Of a DNA stretch of 64,000 bases, positions 35,161 through 47,107 are shown one piece after another; within the stretch, counting starts at the first letter, position 1; every line of letters starts with the position of its first letter. The stretch is taken from positions 5,828,001 to 5,892,000 of the forward strand of contig JBAJFE010000026.1 in NCBI GenBank assembly GCA_037903355.1. Direction: 5' to 3'. The stretch comes from Trichuris trichiura. Lineage: Eukaryota; Nematoda; Enoplea; Trichinellida; Trichuridae. Under the pieces are notes generated by a model. The model was given only the letters and a program-made list of their open reading frames with translations, was not told the origin of the DNA and ran no database searches. Made by a program: the position numbers and the translations under genes.

Positions 35161-35711
35161 AGGAGTCGAAAGCTGACTTGAAAGTGCGAAATTGGCTTCA
35201 AATGGCTGCTACCGTAAAAATTTAAATCTATCATGGAAAGCTCTTCTCGAAAGCTTCAGCATAAGTAAAATTATTGGCAGCTTAAATTTTTCGGTTTAGA
35301 GGAAATTCGCGAAATGTTACTGTCGTACATTGTGGCATGCACTTGTGCGATAGAGCAAGTATTTTGATGGATAATACTGTCCCATGTATTCCCAGGCAGC
35401 GTATTAATGAGGTTGGTCACCTTATGCCCTACCTAAAGGCAGTTCAGAATCTGCAAATGACCTTTCGAAAGTTTATTAAGCGAACAGAAAAACAATACAA
35501 TTCTGACATGTCCGAATAGTACGCCAGCGTGAATACTAAGCTCGTAGCTCTTGAGGAAGCGTTGTTACATCACAAAACGCGGCATAGTGATTTATTACAT
35601 TTACTTTTAGTTCATAAATCAGAGCGACAACCCAGCCAGGTTAAACTGCTTTACGATGGACGCGCTGGAAGTGTACTAAAGCACACTTCAGGTTTTTTGT
35701 TCGATTTCTGA
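35161..35711 (+). pseudogene. Candidate coiled-coil gene with in-frame stop, unknown family
   Basis: A possible short exon at 35161-35214 (after CGCTTAG, ending ACC|GTAAAA) is followed by a pyrimidine-rich acceptor near 35297. The frame then continues from about 35299 through 35516, meets TAG at 35517-35519, and reopens in the same frame to 35711. Both halves look like one helical, charged protein (NLQMTFRKFIKRTEKQY before the stop, NTKLVALEEALLHHK after it). One base change (CAG to TAG) would explain the break. No homologue comes to mind, and no upstream exons were resolved. Confidence 0.3.
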
Positions 35712-36977
35712 GCACTTACAACAGTTAATCACATTTAATGGTTGTCTACTGACTGGACAAGTTTTCTTCAACAGCATTTTTTTGCACTGCGGTTTGTATT
35801 GTCTACTGCTTGACGAAACTTTCGACGTTATGCTCACAAACTGTTTATTGAAACTCAGAAACCGCATACTTAACTGTTGCTTTTCATCCTACGGAATTCC
35901 AAATTATTCAAGGACGGGACTACCGTGGTTATAGTACTCGTGATGTGTAAGATCAAAAGGTTTATATGTCCTGTAGTGTTCATAACAATAGCATGTTTTG
36001 CCGTTTCAATCACCTTCACTAAACTTTGTCTGATTAATAATTTTTCTACCCAAGAATTTCAGCTTTTCTTCAAAGTGACTATACTCAAGCTTTCCAACAG
36101 GAAATAGAGATCAACTCAAGCTGACATAAATAAATAATGATTAGTCAAGGTTCCGCTTTGCAGATGCCAGTTCTTTCTCAGAGCTTGAATTGGGAACCAC
36201 GAATTTAGCACAAAAATTAATTCCCATCTGTTTACTTACATCTCTGAGCACTTAGTGTTACCAAAAAGATCAGGAAATGCTTTCCTTTCTAAGTAGCTTT
36301 AAGTCATTGGCAATTGTCAGTAATTTTTAGGTGACAATCACGACTTTGACCAAGAAGATCAATTTTTAGCGCGCGCTTCCCAGCTTAAAGTACAGCTGTG
36401 CATATAAAGGTAAAATTGCTACTTTAATATCACCAAATATAATAGCATTGTATCATGTGGAGATTATGATTAGTAACTGAAAAATAGCGCCACCGTTAGC
36501 GGACCGGAGGAATTTTCTGTCAGCAAAACTGATGACCTGTTGTGAACCTCAGGGTTAGCATGTCCATTTAGAGACATTCTGGCTATTTTAGTTAGTGAGC
36601 TTTGAAAACATTTCTACGATGAAATTCCTAGATCCTATGGATACCGTGTTGTAAAAACTGTTTGACTGCTCTTTTCTCGTGATCTCTTTTCTCGAAATTT
36701 CTACCATGCAGAGTGTTGCCCAAATGCTCATCAGGTGGGAGGTCTGTAACTGCCAGATGTGTATCATACTACGGAAGCAGAAAAAGTTCATAGCTGTGAA
36801 AAAGAACTTCCGTAATGCTTGCAGCGCAAAGGCGTACTTAACGAAATAAAATTTATATTCAGTAAGCAGTCTACGCACTTCCAATTCCTGATGTGTCCCT
36901 TTCACTTCTTAATAGTAAACAGGTGTCGGTGTAAAAAATTTTTCTGGCAACTTTATCATACCTTGGCTGCATGAGAA
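35712..36977. other. Intergenic DNA, nothing recognised
   Basis: A 105-codon minus-strand frame at 36905-36588 has no motif or splice context. The rest is closed in all frames. Confidence 0.5.
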
Positions 36978-37219
36978 GTTTAGATCATAGTTTCTCAACC
37001 TTTTTTGCCCCAGGGCTCCCCTATGCCTTGTCAGGGCCCACCAGGGCCCCCCTATGCCTTGTCAGAGCCCCCCTAAGCCTTGTAAGGGCCCACCGTTTAT
37101 TGGGACAATATCCTGCCGCATTATTCTCCACGGCCCCCTGGCTTCCAGGGCTCCCCTAAAATCTCCCAGGGCCCCCCAGGGGGGCCCCAGGGTCCACGTT
37201 GAGAAACACTGGTTTAGAT
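36978..37219. mobile_element. Non-autonomous hAT-type MITE with 8 bp target duplication
   Basis: The element proper spans 36986-37211 (226 bp) and is bracketed by a perfect 8 bp direct repeat GTTTAGAT (36978-36985 and 37212-37219), the size made by hA T-superfamily transposases. The terminal inverted repeats are 14 bp, CATAGTTTCTCAAC and CAGTGTTTCTCAAC when both are read inward, two mismatches apart. They match the CAGNG-TTCTCAA termini typical of Charlie/SPIN-like hAT elements. The interior is strikingly GC-rich for this window, with tandem copies of a unit containing CCCCTATGCCTTGTCAG (about 37018-37110) and long runs of C and G. There is no coding capacity. Confidence 0.9.
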
Positions 37220-40200
37220 GATAAGTTTTTAAGTTTGGTTTAAGAAATATCTCAGCGTTTTATTATAATGACTTGCTTATTTCGGAAGACGAGCTGTCTT
37301 TTAACAGGCTTTGAATGTTTCATGGTTGATCTTCGATTCACGGCTCTGGCCTGTTTGATGTATCTGTAAGTACACTTCAAAATGCCCCACTGGCGAATGA
37401 ATGAGCAAACTGTTTGAAAAAATACGGAACGATTCAATACCGTACGTTTTAGAACTGCTCTTGTTTCGTCGTCAGCGGTGTAAGGGGAATCGGTGTATGG
37501 CTTCATTACAGAAAATCTGTTATTGTAAGTTGAAACTCAGTCTAGAACGTCGCTTTTGTAAGCAAAAAGTCACTGAGAAATATAAATGGGATAAGTTTTT
37601 TAATTTTTAGTGATTCCATACGACAGCTATCTGATAATATTATTCACTGCTCCAGTTTACTTTCAAGGTTCCAGGAATACCGCAAATCATATTTGCAACT
37701 GTTCAGTCACTTCCTGGAAGGATTAGCGCGATTCTTATTCCATTAGGACTCAGTCACTGTTTTGCGGAAACTGATAGATGCCTTCTGTACACTCTACTAC
37801 GAAGACTTTTGTCAATGTATGAAGAAAGTCTGCAGACGGACAGCTAAGTGGAGTAAAAATTACCATTATGCGTTTTACGTTTTAAGAAACTGTCAGGATA
37901 TCAGTTTCTTTTTCGAACAGAAAGAGCTACCCTGACAAGCATGCCATTAGAAAATGAGTTCAAGCCATGATTAAATCCTTCAGCTTGACCTGCCGGCGGT
38001 TCCCTTTGCAATAACTGCGCATTACTCTGGTAACTGTTTTACAGGCAAAGCCATCTGTATGAGGCTTTTTTATACTATTAATAATGTACCTGAATAGATT
38101 AGTGGCAAGACGCATCCCAAACCTGAGAATGATTGCATACACAGTGTACACAGTGATAGTAGTTTGAATCAAATAATGTCAAAGTCCATCAACAGAATGA
38201 TAAATAGGGTAGGATAAATAAAGCAAAATGCACATTGTTACCAGACTTTTCTAATTCCTTATCTACAACTGACAGATAGTACCTTTCGTAGGAACTTTAT
38301 ACCGCAGTTCTGTCAGCGCCTCTGAGCGTAAGCATAGTCGGTTTACATTAATGTTAATAAATAGAAAACCGCGTTTCAGCATTACTGCTCAGATTGAGTT
38401 CTCTATTGATGAATACTTTTTCCTGCTAGGCGGATTTTAAACCTGCTTCAACAAAACATTTCCCGAAGCAATGTCAGGAGGTAGACTTTCCCTCCGTTGC
38501 TAACATAAGCTAACTTTCTAGAAAGCGTGACCATTAGTGCTTACTCTACAACGCGTACTGACTTGTATGCAAATGGTTTATAAAATTAAGTTGTTATGGC
38601 TACAGTTTTTTTACGTACGACTGAATACAAAAGTTTTCGTAATCACGTTACAACTTATAAGTATTTGCATGCCCTAAATCTGCTACTGACGGTTAATATC
38701 AGTTTTCCCTTCGTTTTGTAACACGACTTCCAGCATGACTTGTATGCCATTAAGTAGACACGCTCTTTTTCAAAAATACGTTGCTTTCAATGTTTCCGTA
38801 ATCCCTCATCAGCGATGTTTTCAACGGGAGACGAATGGCTTTGCAAGAGGAAGGTCTGAGGTTCAGTTCCTAGCGGTCTCACCTTCAGAGATTACCTTCA
38901 GAAAGCATGCTGTTTCCTACACTTGCAATTAAATGATGACCATGTTGCAGAACTTACTAATGGCATGATGAGGATTTAAATTTCTTCCAGCTGAGCAACT
39001 ACTTACGAAAACGATGCGAGAGCATCTGCGATTGGTTAACTGTATAAAAATATATTCGTTACACAAAGAGTGCTGGTTAAGTGTTTCAGTTTATCTGTTC
39101 TCGGTTTATCTTGTTGCTTATAAGCATACTTGATTAAACTGAACAAGCGTTCTCTCTCTACGAACGGATGAGCAATAGTTAAGAGTAAATAGCAGAACAG
39201 CAACGTTAATAATTTTCGAAGCTTTCCGAGCACTAGTTCTGAAAGCTGCTCCATCTTTTTGACGAGTGAACTGAAGCGTTCGGAGACCTTGAAAAATTAG
39301 TAACGCCGCTTTTCTGCTTTTCATTCCTAACAGTTGTTCAACCATTTGTTCCTAAAGTTTCCGATCAGTTTAATTACAGATTATTACATAGAATAAATGG
39401 GAAATGCTGTGCAAAAATTGTATTCCAAAATCACCTCAAACACAGTTCATGAGATCCTTCGTCTTAATGCGGCATATGGCAGCAATCTATGCGATGTAAC
39501 ACCGTTTGTTTGGCGAAGTTGGTCTAACATGAAAAGCTATGTATATAACACACGTGCGAATACGCATGTGAGCCTCAAAACTTTAAAATGTGATGAAATG
39601 ATATCCCTAATTCTTCGCATTCATAAAGTCAGTTAGGTGCTGCAAGGTATAATATAAGCACTACTAATATTACTAGTTGATTGTGATGACGATATCGCGA
39701 TTATATTTTTCTGAACTTTTTACTGATATTTTAGCACTTTAAAAACTGTTTTTTTTTATTTTGCACAGTTCCTAACCAAACGCCTGTGCTTTGAGGCTCC
39801 TCTGGCTCCATCGCCAACAACAGATTTAAAGAAGAGAGAATTGGGAAGCGCATGACTCTCATGGAGTATTCGTATGTTTTAAACGGACAAACTTAGGTAT
39901 TAGGTGACATTCCAAACAGTCTTTATCTCACCTTGGAATTCAGAAAATCCGTTGCATCGCATGCTGTCTTACGAATTAGATACGTTCGGAGATGAACTGA
40001 TCACTATTCGAATAAACGCTATGACTCATGAACAACGGTTCTCTCACCTTACGCCGTTGAGCATGGTTTCCTTTGCGTAACGTGATGCTTATGAGAACAT
40101 GCCTGCGGTAGGCCATGAGTTCAGCTATAGCAAATTTTATAGCTAAGCTTTTTACCGCATTTTTTAGGTATGATTTGGTGACCTTCTTGTTTTCTATACC

Positions 40201-42796
40201 ATTGTTCCACTTTATGCGCTTTGCGCGTTATTGCGTCTGTTTATTTTAGCGTACTGTTCATTTAGTCTACCTTGCAAGATGCAACTTCTTTCGTCAATTT
40301 AATTGCTCAGGCACCATCACGCCGACTGAAATATTCAAGCCTTTGCCATCTCTCCTCTTCGTTTCCGCGTAATGTTTCGTATAAACAAACGATGATTAGG
40401 GGATAAAGTAAGCTAAATCTTGAAATCAGTGGTTTGATCTTTCTCCTGAATTTTTTCTCTGTATCTGTACAGCAAAAAATGGTGAATGCAGGGAGAGAAG
40501 ATTGAGAAAATTAATTCGGCATAAGATCAGTTCTTGCTAAAGCAAACTTAATTTTTATGCATACAACGGAATGCGCCAGCTCACCGAGATTACTATTGTA
40601 TAATGCTTTCCTTAAAGTCCGCTCTGTAAAACCTGTTCATGTCACAGGCTAAAAGCCTTGTCTATGATACCATTTACCATGCTAATGGAAACTGATCTTA
40701 GATGCTGACAGCTGAATTGAATGTAAATATCTCAGCTTTGCTTGTTCACTTTACATTACTGTTCCAAGTTGACGCATTTTGCTTATGACAAGTGTGTCTA
40801 AGAAAAAAATTGTAGCGGAAAGTATAATACTAGGGAACAGCTTGTCCATACGGTCTAGAAAAGTTTCTTGGCTACCTTTTCTGCTGACCGCAAAAACGCT
40901 ATTCACATGCCCACCGAAAATTTGTTTTCATCAGCCGAAATTTTGCCCTCTATAAATGATTATTCAAAAGTGGATGACATTCTCGCAGTCAAGAAATCAC
41001 AAAAATATCTGAACATTTGAACAGCTTTGAAGACTATATTTCTTGTGACGGACGTGCATGTTTTTATGACTCAAATTTATTGTAATGTCTGTTTCATCAT
41101 ATGGAAAAAATAGCGTGTTATTAAAGGCCTTTGGGACCTTCAGATCCCGCCTTCAACGTAATATACTGACAGAGGAAGGGATTTGATTTTATTATGTCAT
41201 CAAACGGACAATACTGCGAATGTCAGCCATCTAAGCAATTTGCTTTTAATACTGTCTTCTGCTTTGAAGAAGGAACTGATACAAAGATTAATCTTCTTAG
41301 ACACACGTATCATGTGTAGAACCCGTCAACTCGGAACAACAAATGTCTCCTTGACGCAATGATTTCATCTCCGTAATAATTTCTATATTTGAGTAAGCAC
41401 AGCTTACGCTCATGGTCAGTTTTTTGCTGAAACAGAGTACCGTATAACTTATTTGGGGGCAGGTTTAAGTCGTTAGGAAAATTTACATTTTAAAACTTAA
41501 TGAGGTAACTCCCAAATTGGCTTGATGCAATCAACAGCTCAAGCTTTCGTTTACAAATTATAATTCTATTTTGAAGTACAATACACTTGCCGCATAATGT
41601 TAGAAGTAAAAGTTGAAAGCTGTTTCTGCAGTAGGAAAATGTAAACGAGTGCATAGGCATTTGTTAGAAGTAATGAAAACTTCATTTAGCAACTTTTAGA
41701 TTAGGTTTCCCGTTTTTAAAATAAGAAAGTGTTAGCATGCTGTCTAGTTCAACTGTTCTAATGTAAACTTTTTCTACTTTAAGTCTTATGTTACTGTAGG
41801 GACAAGGGTATAAAAACTTTACGCGCTTCATTTGTCGAGGCCACCTCAGAGCACTGACAGAAATGTTAAATGATGCACCTGCATGATGCTTAAGTTTCTA
41901 TTACTATGTAAATCTCGCTTACTTGTTTAAAGATGGAATTCTGTTAACTGGAACTTAGTTTGATGATCTACAGTTTCTATAATAGCTTTGCTTTCTTGAG
42001 CGGTCAGTGCGAAATGAAAAACTTCAAACGCACGTGAAACGAATAAATACGGTTTTTGAGGCCGACTTTGTCCTGCCGTCAACGTGCTAGCAGGGGCGCA
42101 TCTCACTTGCGCAAAACACGATATCAAAACCCGTTGAAAAGTCTGCATTAATATTAATAATATAAGTACAAACAAAGTAGTCGTTGCAAATGAATTTTAG
42201 TAAGCAGCCTGTATGTCAACAAGCAGTTCATAGGCTTATAAGCTCAGATTAATTGGTTGATACTGGAAATCGAAAAAGAAGGGATCCTTTTCTGAAGGAT
42301 GGATACTTAGTAAAGGATAACAGTTTCATGCGTGAAAGTATTCCACGGCTTCTTGCCATTTGTTTTCGTATTGAGTTTTTGTAATCAACCCATTAAGGTT
42401 TAATTACTGAGATTCGCTACAGGAAAAGACTATAACTCTCAAAGGACCTTCACAGAAGTGAGAGGATATTGAAAGATGGATGCTTTACAACGAGATGGTG
42501 TTTCTGCAGTTAAATTTAGTCAAAGCTTTTGGAACGTTGTGATTTCCTCGGCAGTGAGATGGAGAGGGCGTTTACTCCTGCGGACTGTTATAAATAAGCA
42601 AAGGACAAAAGGGGAAGTCGACTTAGCAGGGTGCAGCATCAGCTTTTACTCAGTACCGCGTCCCGTGTAGCGCTAAACTTTGCATCCCGTGTAAAGATTT
42701 GTACTCTGCGATAGGATTGGTAAATTTAAAACATGATAATTTTATACAAATTTACTAAGTTAATGATCTGTTCAGCGGTGTGCCATAGCCCGTATT
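37220..42796. other. AT-rich gene desert
   Basis: Overlapping minus-strand frames at 39345-39036 include a hydrophobic stretch but no recognisable family. No other coding, RNA or repeat feature was recognised. Confidence 0.5.
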
Positions 42797-43560
42797 TTGA
42801 AACTATTAAAAGAGCTTAAAACTGACACGTGCAGATACAGGCAAAAGCTGAACCCATTCTACTTACTGAAACTGGTTATCTTTTGCGTGAAACAAGAGAA
42901 TTACTACAGATTTCAGGGTAGTTTCTTCTTACAAAGAGACAGAGCGCCCATTTGTAGCCCACTATCATCCATCCCAGCGGAGGTCATCATGGAACATTTC
43001 GAAGGAAAGATCTACACTAATTTAAGTACCCCTGCAACCCCAATCCCCTTCAGATGTCGCATAGATGATATTTTCGCCGTCATCACCCTAGAGCAGGAAG
43101 AAACTTTCTGAAATATTCAGTCTTCATTCTACGAACATAAAATTCACGTTGAGAAGGAAGTCAATAATAGTCTTCTGTTCTTCGACGTCTTAACCATAAA
43201 TCAAAGGAAATAAACTTAAAATTATGGTTTACGGAAAACCCATCCGTTCTAATAACTATTAGTGTTTACACTTCACATCTCATTATTCCATATCCGTTAA
43301 AAGAGGTTCCATAAAAGGGATAGCTGACCGATCCTTCGAAATTTGCAAGTTCGCATTTCCGCATTCTACATTGAGGTATGTCCTCCACGCGTTAATGAAT
43401 AATGGATACTCCAAGCCCTTCGTTAAATCTGTCATACCAAATTGTACTCACAATAATAATGAGAAGAATAAGAATGACAAGAGCACTAGTAACAACCCTG
43501 TCATGTTTCTCCCATACTGAAATGGTGTTAGGAAGCGAATCTTAAGATCAGGTCACTCTT
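42797..43560 (+). pseudogene. Penelope-like element reverse transcriptase relic
   Basis: The first frame (to 43111) contains the reverse transcriptase region with ICSPLSSIPAEVIMEHFEGK and then RIDDIFAV, the position of the catalytic YVDD box (here degraded). Past a stop at 43109, the next segments read IHVEKEVNNSLLFFDVL, then after more stops VYGKPIRSNNY, VKRGSIKGIADRSF and HALMNNGYSKPFV, ending near LPYXNGVRKRI. This series (GSPLSP-AEIFMEHFE, YVDD, NNSLPFLDVL, YRKPTHTD, HKRGVVK, NGYP) is characteristic of Penelope-like retroelements. No GIY-YIG endonuclease was found downstream. The copy is truncated and inactive. It is relevant because Penelope-like elements carry hammerhead motifs in their terminal repeats, and such motifs recur in this window. 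Confidence 0.88.
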
Positions 43561-46500
43561 AATTTTCATTTCACCGCATGAAATAGTATACGTTCAGTAG
43601 ACAGGAGAGATATGAACAAGATTCCCTTTGTCGGGAGACCCTGAATCGCCTATAACGCTTGATGCGCTTGCAACGCTTTCTACGTAGAAGAAACGGGCAA
43701 CACTACCGACGAATTCGATGGCCGCGTTAGAATAACATAGTATGTCAGCTTCCTTTTGTTGCCGCCGGCGTGTAAAACATAGGGGCATGTCGAATTCTCA
43801 GAAAGTTTGCCGAAACATATGTACCAATACGTCACATTTCCACTTCTAAAAGCACGTTGAGACCAACTGTCTCATCGTAGGTGAAACAAAACGTTTGAAC
43901 TGGATAACTGCCGCGGAAATGCTTATTCATTCTTTAACGTTAATCATAGTTTGCCAACAAGAGCTTTTCGGCTCATTGCTTGCCATTTTAGAATTTGAAA
44001 AATACAGCGTTCATACCTTGTATGCTTTCTGCGGAAAGTCAAACGAGAGCAGAGTATGCATTGATTCAGGGCATATATGGATGACATTTTATACATCATA
44101 GCTCTGTTGGACCTTCCGTGTCCCAAGTCACGCACCCCTGGCTTTGCTGTTATCAAAGCGACATATCGGAAAGCATATCCATATGCATAAAACAATAAGC
44201 AAATGCTTGAAATCCAGCGTTCACGACCGACTCTTTCAAGTTGGAATGACTTAAAATAACAACACAACTTAGTAATGAATTGGCTACTATGACTGTTTGG
44301 GAAAATTGGGGACAACAGGTATTCAGGCAAGTGTTTTCTATCTCGCAATATAAATGGTCATCTGAAAAGCCAGTCACGTGGTAGTCATTGTCAAGTGGAT
44401 GATAGAAGTTAACCATCATTGTGTCAACGCGAAAAATTAAAAAGGATAGCTTTTAAACAGAGGGTAAGCGTGAGAAGTTGACCCTTTGGCTCTTATGCAT
44501 TCATCGTATACTCACGTTGCCCATGTTACTTATGATGCTTAAGAATTTGCTTTAACTGCTAAGGACTCGTCGGCACAATTAAAAAACAAACGAGCGGCAG
44601 TGGTGTATTCCTGATGCGATTTTTTCCTCCACTGCTGCTGGAACAAGTGACTGCAAATGCGCGATAAATAGCTTCCATAGGCGTTCCCCTACAAGAATGT
44701 TAGATTTTTAATGCAAAGCGAAGTGACGTTCGGCAGATGTTTCTACGTTTTGACCCAAATGCATTCTGATAGACCATTTGTTAGTTAATTAACCATTATA
44801 ATCCTTTAAGCTTTGCCGTCTTGTTCCTAATTGCTGTGTTGAAAACCTCTGAAAGTTCCAGTTGTTTGTTCGCGTTTGAATTTAATGGTTGCTACTTTGT
44901 TCCATGGAAAAAGGCAACGCATAAAAAGAATAAACGAAACTGATCTATTCAATGGACTTGCGGTTCATTACTACGCATACACGAATGGATAAATATAAAT
45001 AATGGCATTTTTAAGTCAATTTAAATTCACCTACACGTACATGGGCAAATCCAATAAAGATTAATCTGGTTTTGTATTAATACTGCTAACTACTAACTTA
45101 TCGCTAAAGTCTATGCTTTTCAGGAAGCAAACAAGATGCCAAAATGCATTGGAAAACTGATCGACTCGGCGATAAAACAGCATTCATATCTGCTGGTACT
45201 GCTGAAATGAGAATGACCACTGTAACGATATTTGGCTCACTTTGGTCGCTTCCGTTTGACAGACATTATTAAGCTTCGTTAAACAACTGTTGCTTTTAAT
45301 AGTTTAATCCGTACAACCGCATTTTTTTCCTCGTGGATAATGTTCAAGAAATGAGTTCCGTGCCGTTGATGTACATATGACAAGAGCATAAAAAGAAGTG
45401 AGTTCAGGTTTTTCAAAAACGCTTCATAGAATTTTAGCGTTAATATTAGTATGACTGGAGAGGTGAACACTTGAAGCATTAGTTTTCAACTCTTTTTAAT
45501 CGCATTGCAAAGAAGCTTCCAATTTCTTTAATTCGGTTTTGATTCAGTAAAATTGCCGTTGATATCGAAGCAGGCATGTTTATATTATCACTATTTGTCT
45601 GATTCACCCAGAATAAAACAGTCACTCTATTTTTCACCTCATTAATCGAAATAAGCATATTGTCTGATAAGAAGTCTTTCCTTCAAGGAAAAGTAGAAAG
45701 GTAGAGAGAACTCCTTTCATTATGCAGCGTTCTGCAATGAGTACATAAATCTTCATACTTGAATTGCAGAAAACCGGTTTGATGCAGTAAAGTTGGTACT
45801 ACGGAGCCTTCGAATGAGTTATGATCCGTGTCAGCTACTGTTTACCTCTAGAATTTATGCAAGCCTGAAACTGTTGTCCTATTTATGAATGAGCAAAGAT
45901 TATCCGCTGAAGAATATCAGGAATTACTTTCGGCGAGACTTTTGGAAGCCTAGTAAGATGCGGTACAGTACAAACAGTATATCTTGAGCCCAGTTTTCAG
46001 TTCAAACGAGTATACATGTTATTAAAATGAATACTAAATGCGTGCCGAAGCTGCTATTCCTCAAACCAAATAAACGTTCATCTTGTAGGTGTCAGGTATG
46101 ACTCATCAGATGTAATTACGACTGAAATGTGATCGAAAATCGACACAAGTTATAAATACGCCATGTGAAAGAGTAAAGCTTCAAACAAGTAAAGCATTCA
46201 TGTTAAGAAGCACAGGTAGAGAACATTGTATAAAATAATACTATGGAGATGAAGTATGGAAATTTTCTTCCGTAGATTCACTTTTTTAAAATTGCGTTGT
46301 ACCGAGGGTTAGTTGTATTTAAGCGTGCTATGAACTGAAAGGAGTTATCGGACAAGTTTCAATGTCTGACGCAGCTAGAAAGGCAATGCATATCTATCTG
46401 CATGTGCCTAATAGTTTCGCGAAGGAGAAATCTTTTACGACCGGATGCGACATAACTTCTCTTCGGCAGGATGAACGTAATGTAAACCTGCCCAGGAAAA

Positions 46501-46830
46501 AGTTGTAAATTAATTGAGAAGCAGAACAATAACTATAGATCTCACTCGTAGAAGCAACTAGCCAAGTAGGCACGAAAAGCTACTGAATTCATTAACATTA
46601 ATCCCAACACATGCAGTGCACAGAATTGCATCTGGAGCATAAGCTCATGTTACTATTTCATGTTAAGATCTACTCTTAATATCAATGGAAAAGAAGAAGC
46701 TCCTGAGGCCAACCCTGTCTCGCCGTCGTCTTCTGAGCGAGACTGGTTCTAAAAACTTCATTTTTCTGCTATGCTTTTTATTCTGTCAGCGGGAAGTTGC
46801 CTTATGCAAGAATGAACTTGCAGGCACGTG
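43561..46830. other. Intergenic DNA, nothing firm
   Basis: Minus-strand frames at 44348-43944 (134 codons) and 44419-44153 (hydrophobic, cysteine-rich) overlap each other and could contain membrane-protein exons, but no family or splice chain is evident. Confidence 0.4.
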
Positions 46831-47107
46831 TTAAGAACTGCTGAGTTCTTCATCTTGTAAAAACACTACAAATAAACTAGCCGGCGATTACTTTGCAAAA
46901 CGTAAAACTCACCAACCGTTAGAGCCGGAACAGTCGGTTCCAATTGCATCACTACTTTTTGCATTTCTTGCCTAATGCGTCTAACCGTATTAATACAGGT
47001 AGATATTCCCTTATTTGGAATTTCAAAACCAGTCACTTTTGCGAGCACTGGCATATCGTCAAAAGCGAAAAATCCCACCACGATCTTAGGTAACTGTTCG
47101 AGGCCTT
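46831..47107 (-). CDS. Last two exons of an unrecognised gene
   Basis: The penultimate exon 47107-46913 and last exon 46865-46831 are joined across a 47 bp intron (GTGAGT to TTGTAG), the standard intron size here, with matching phase; the stop is at 46833-46831. The 64-codon exon reads GLEQLPKIVVGFFAFDD followed by MPVLAKVTGFEIPNKG and a charged helix, and the protein ends VFLQDEELSSS. It has coding-like composition but I recognise no family. Upstream exons probably lie within 47108-48242, where several open pieces occur: a possible start at ATG 48242 with a 47 bp GT-AG intron soon after, a frame at 47631-47425, and one near 47330-47230. I could not chain them uniquely. Confidence 0.45.

Noticed and set aside
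38780..38890. tRNA-like B-box resemblance
   Set aside because: The box is imperfect, and no acceptor stem, anticodon stem or A-box could be fitted. No tRNA was found elsewhere in the window either.
40471..40530. A/G-rich stretches and other short simple repeats in the desert
   Set aside because: They are short, imperfect and expected by chance in AT-rich DNA; no CRISPR-like or ordered repeat spacing is present anywhere in the window.
43944..44419. Overlapping minus-strand frames suggesting a membrane receptor
   Set aside because: Hydrophobic runs alone do not identify a receptor; no consistent splice sites or conserved loop motifs were seen.
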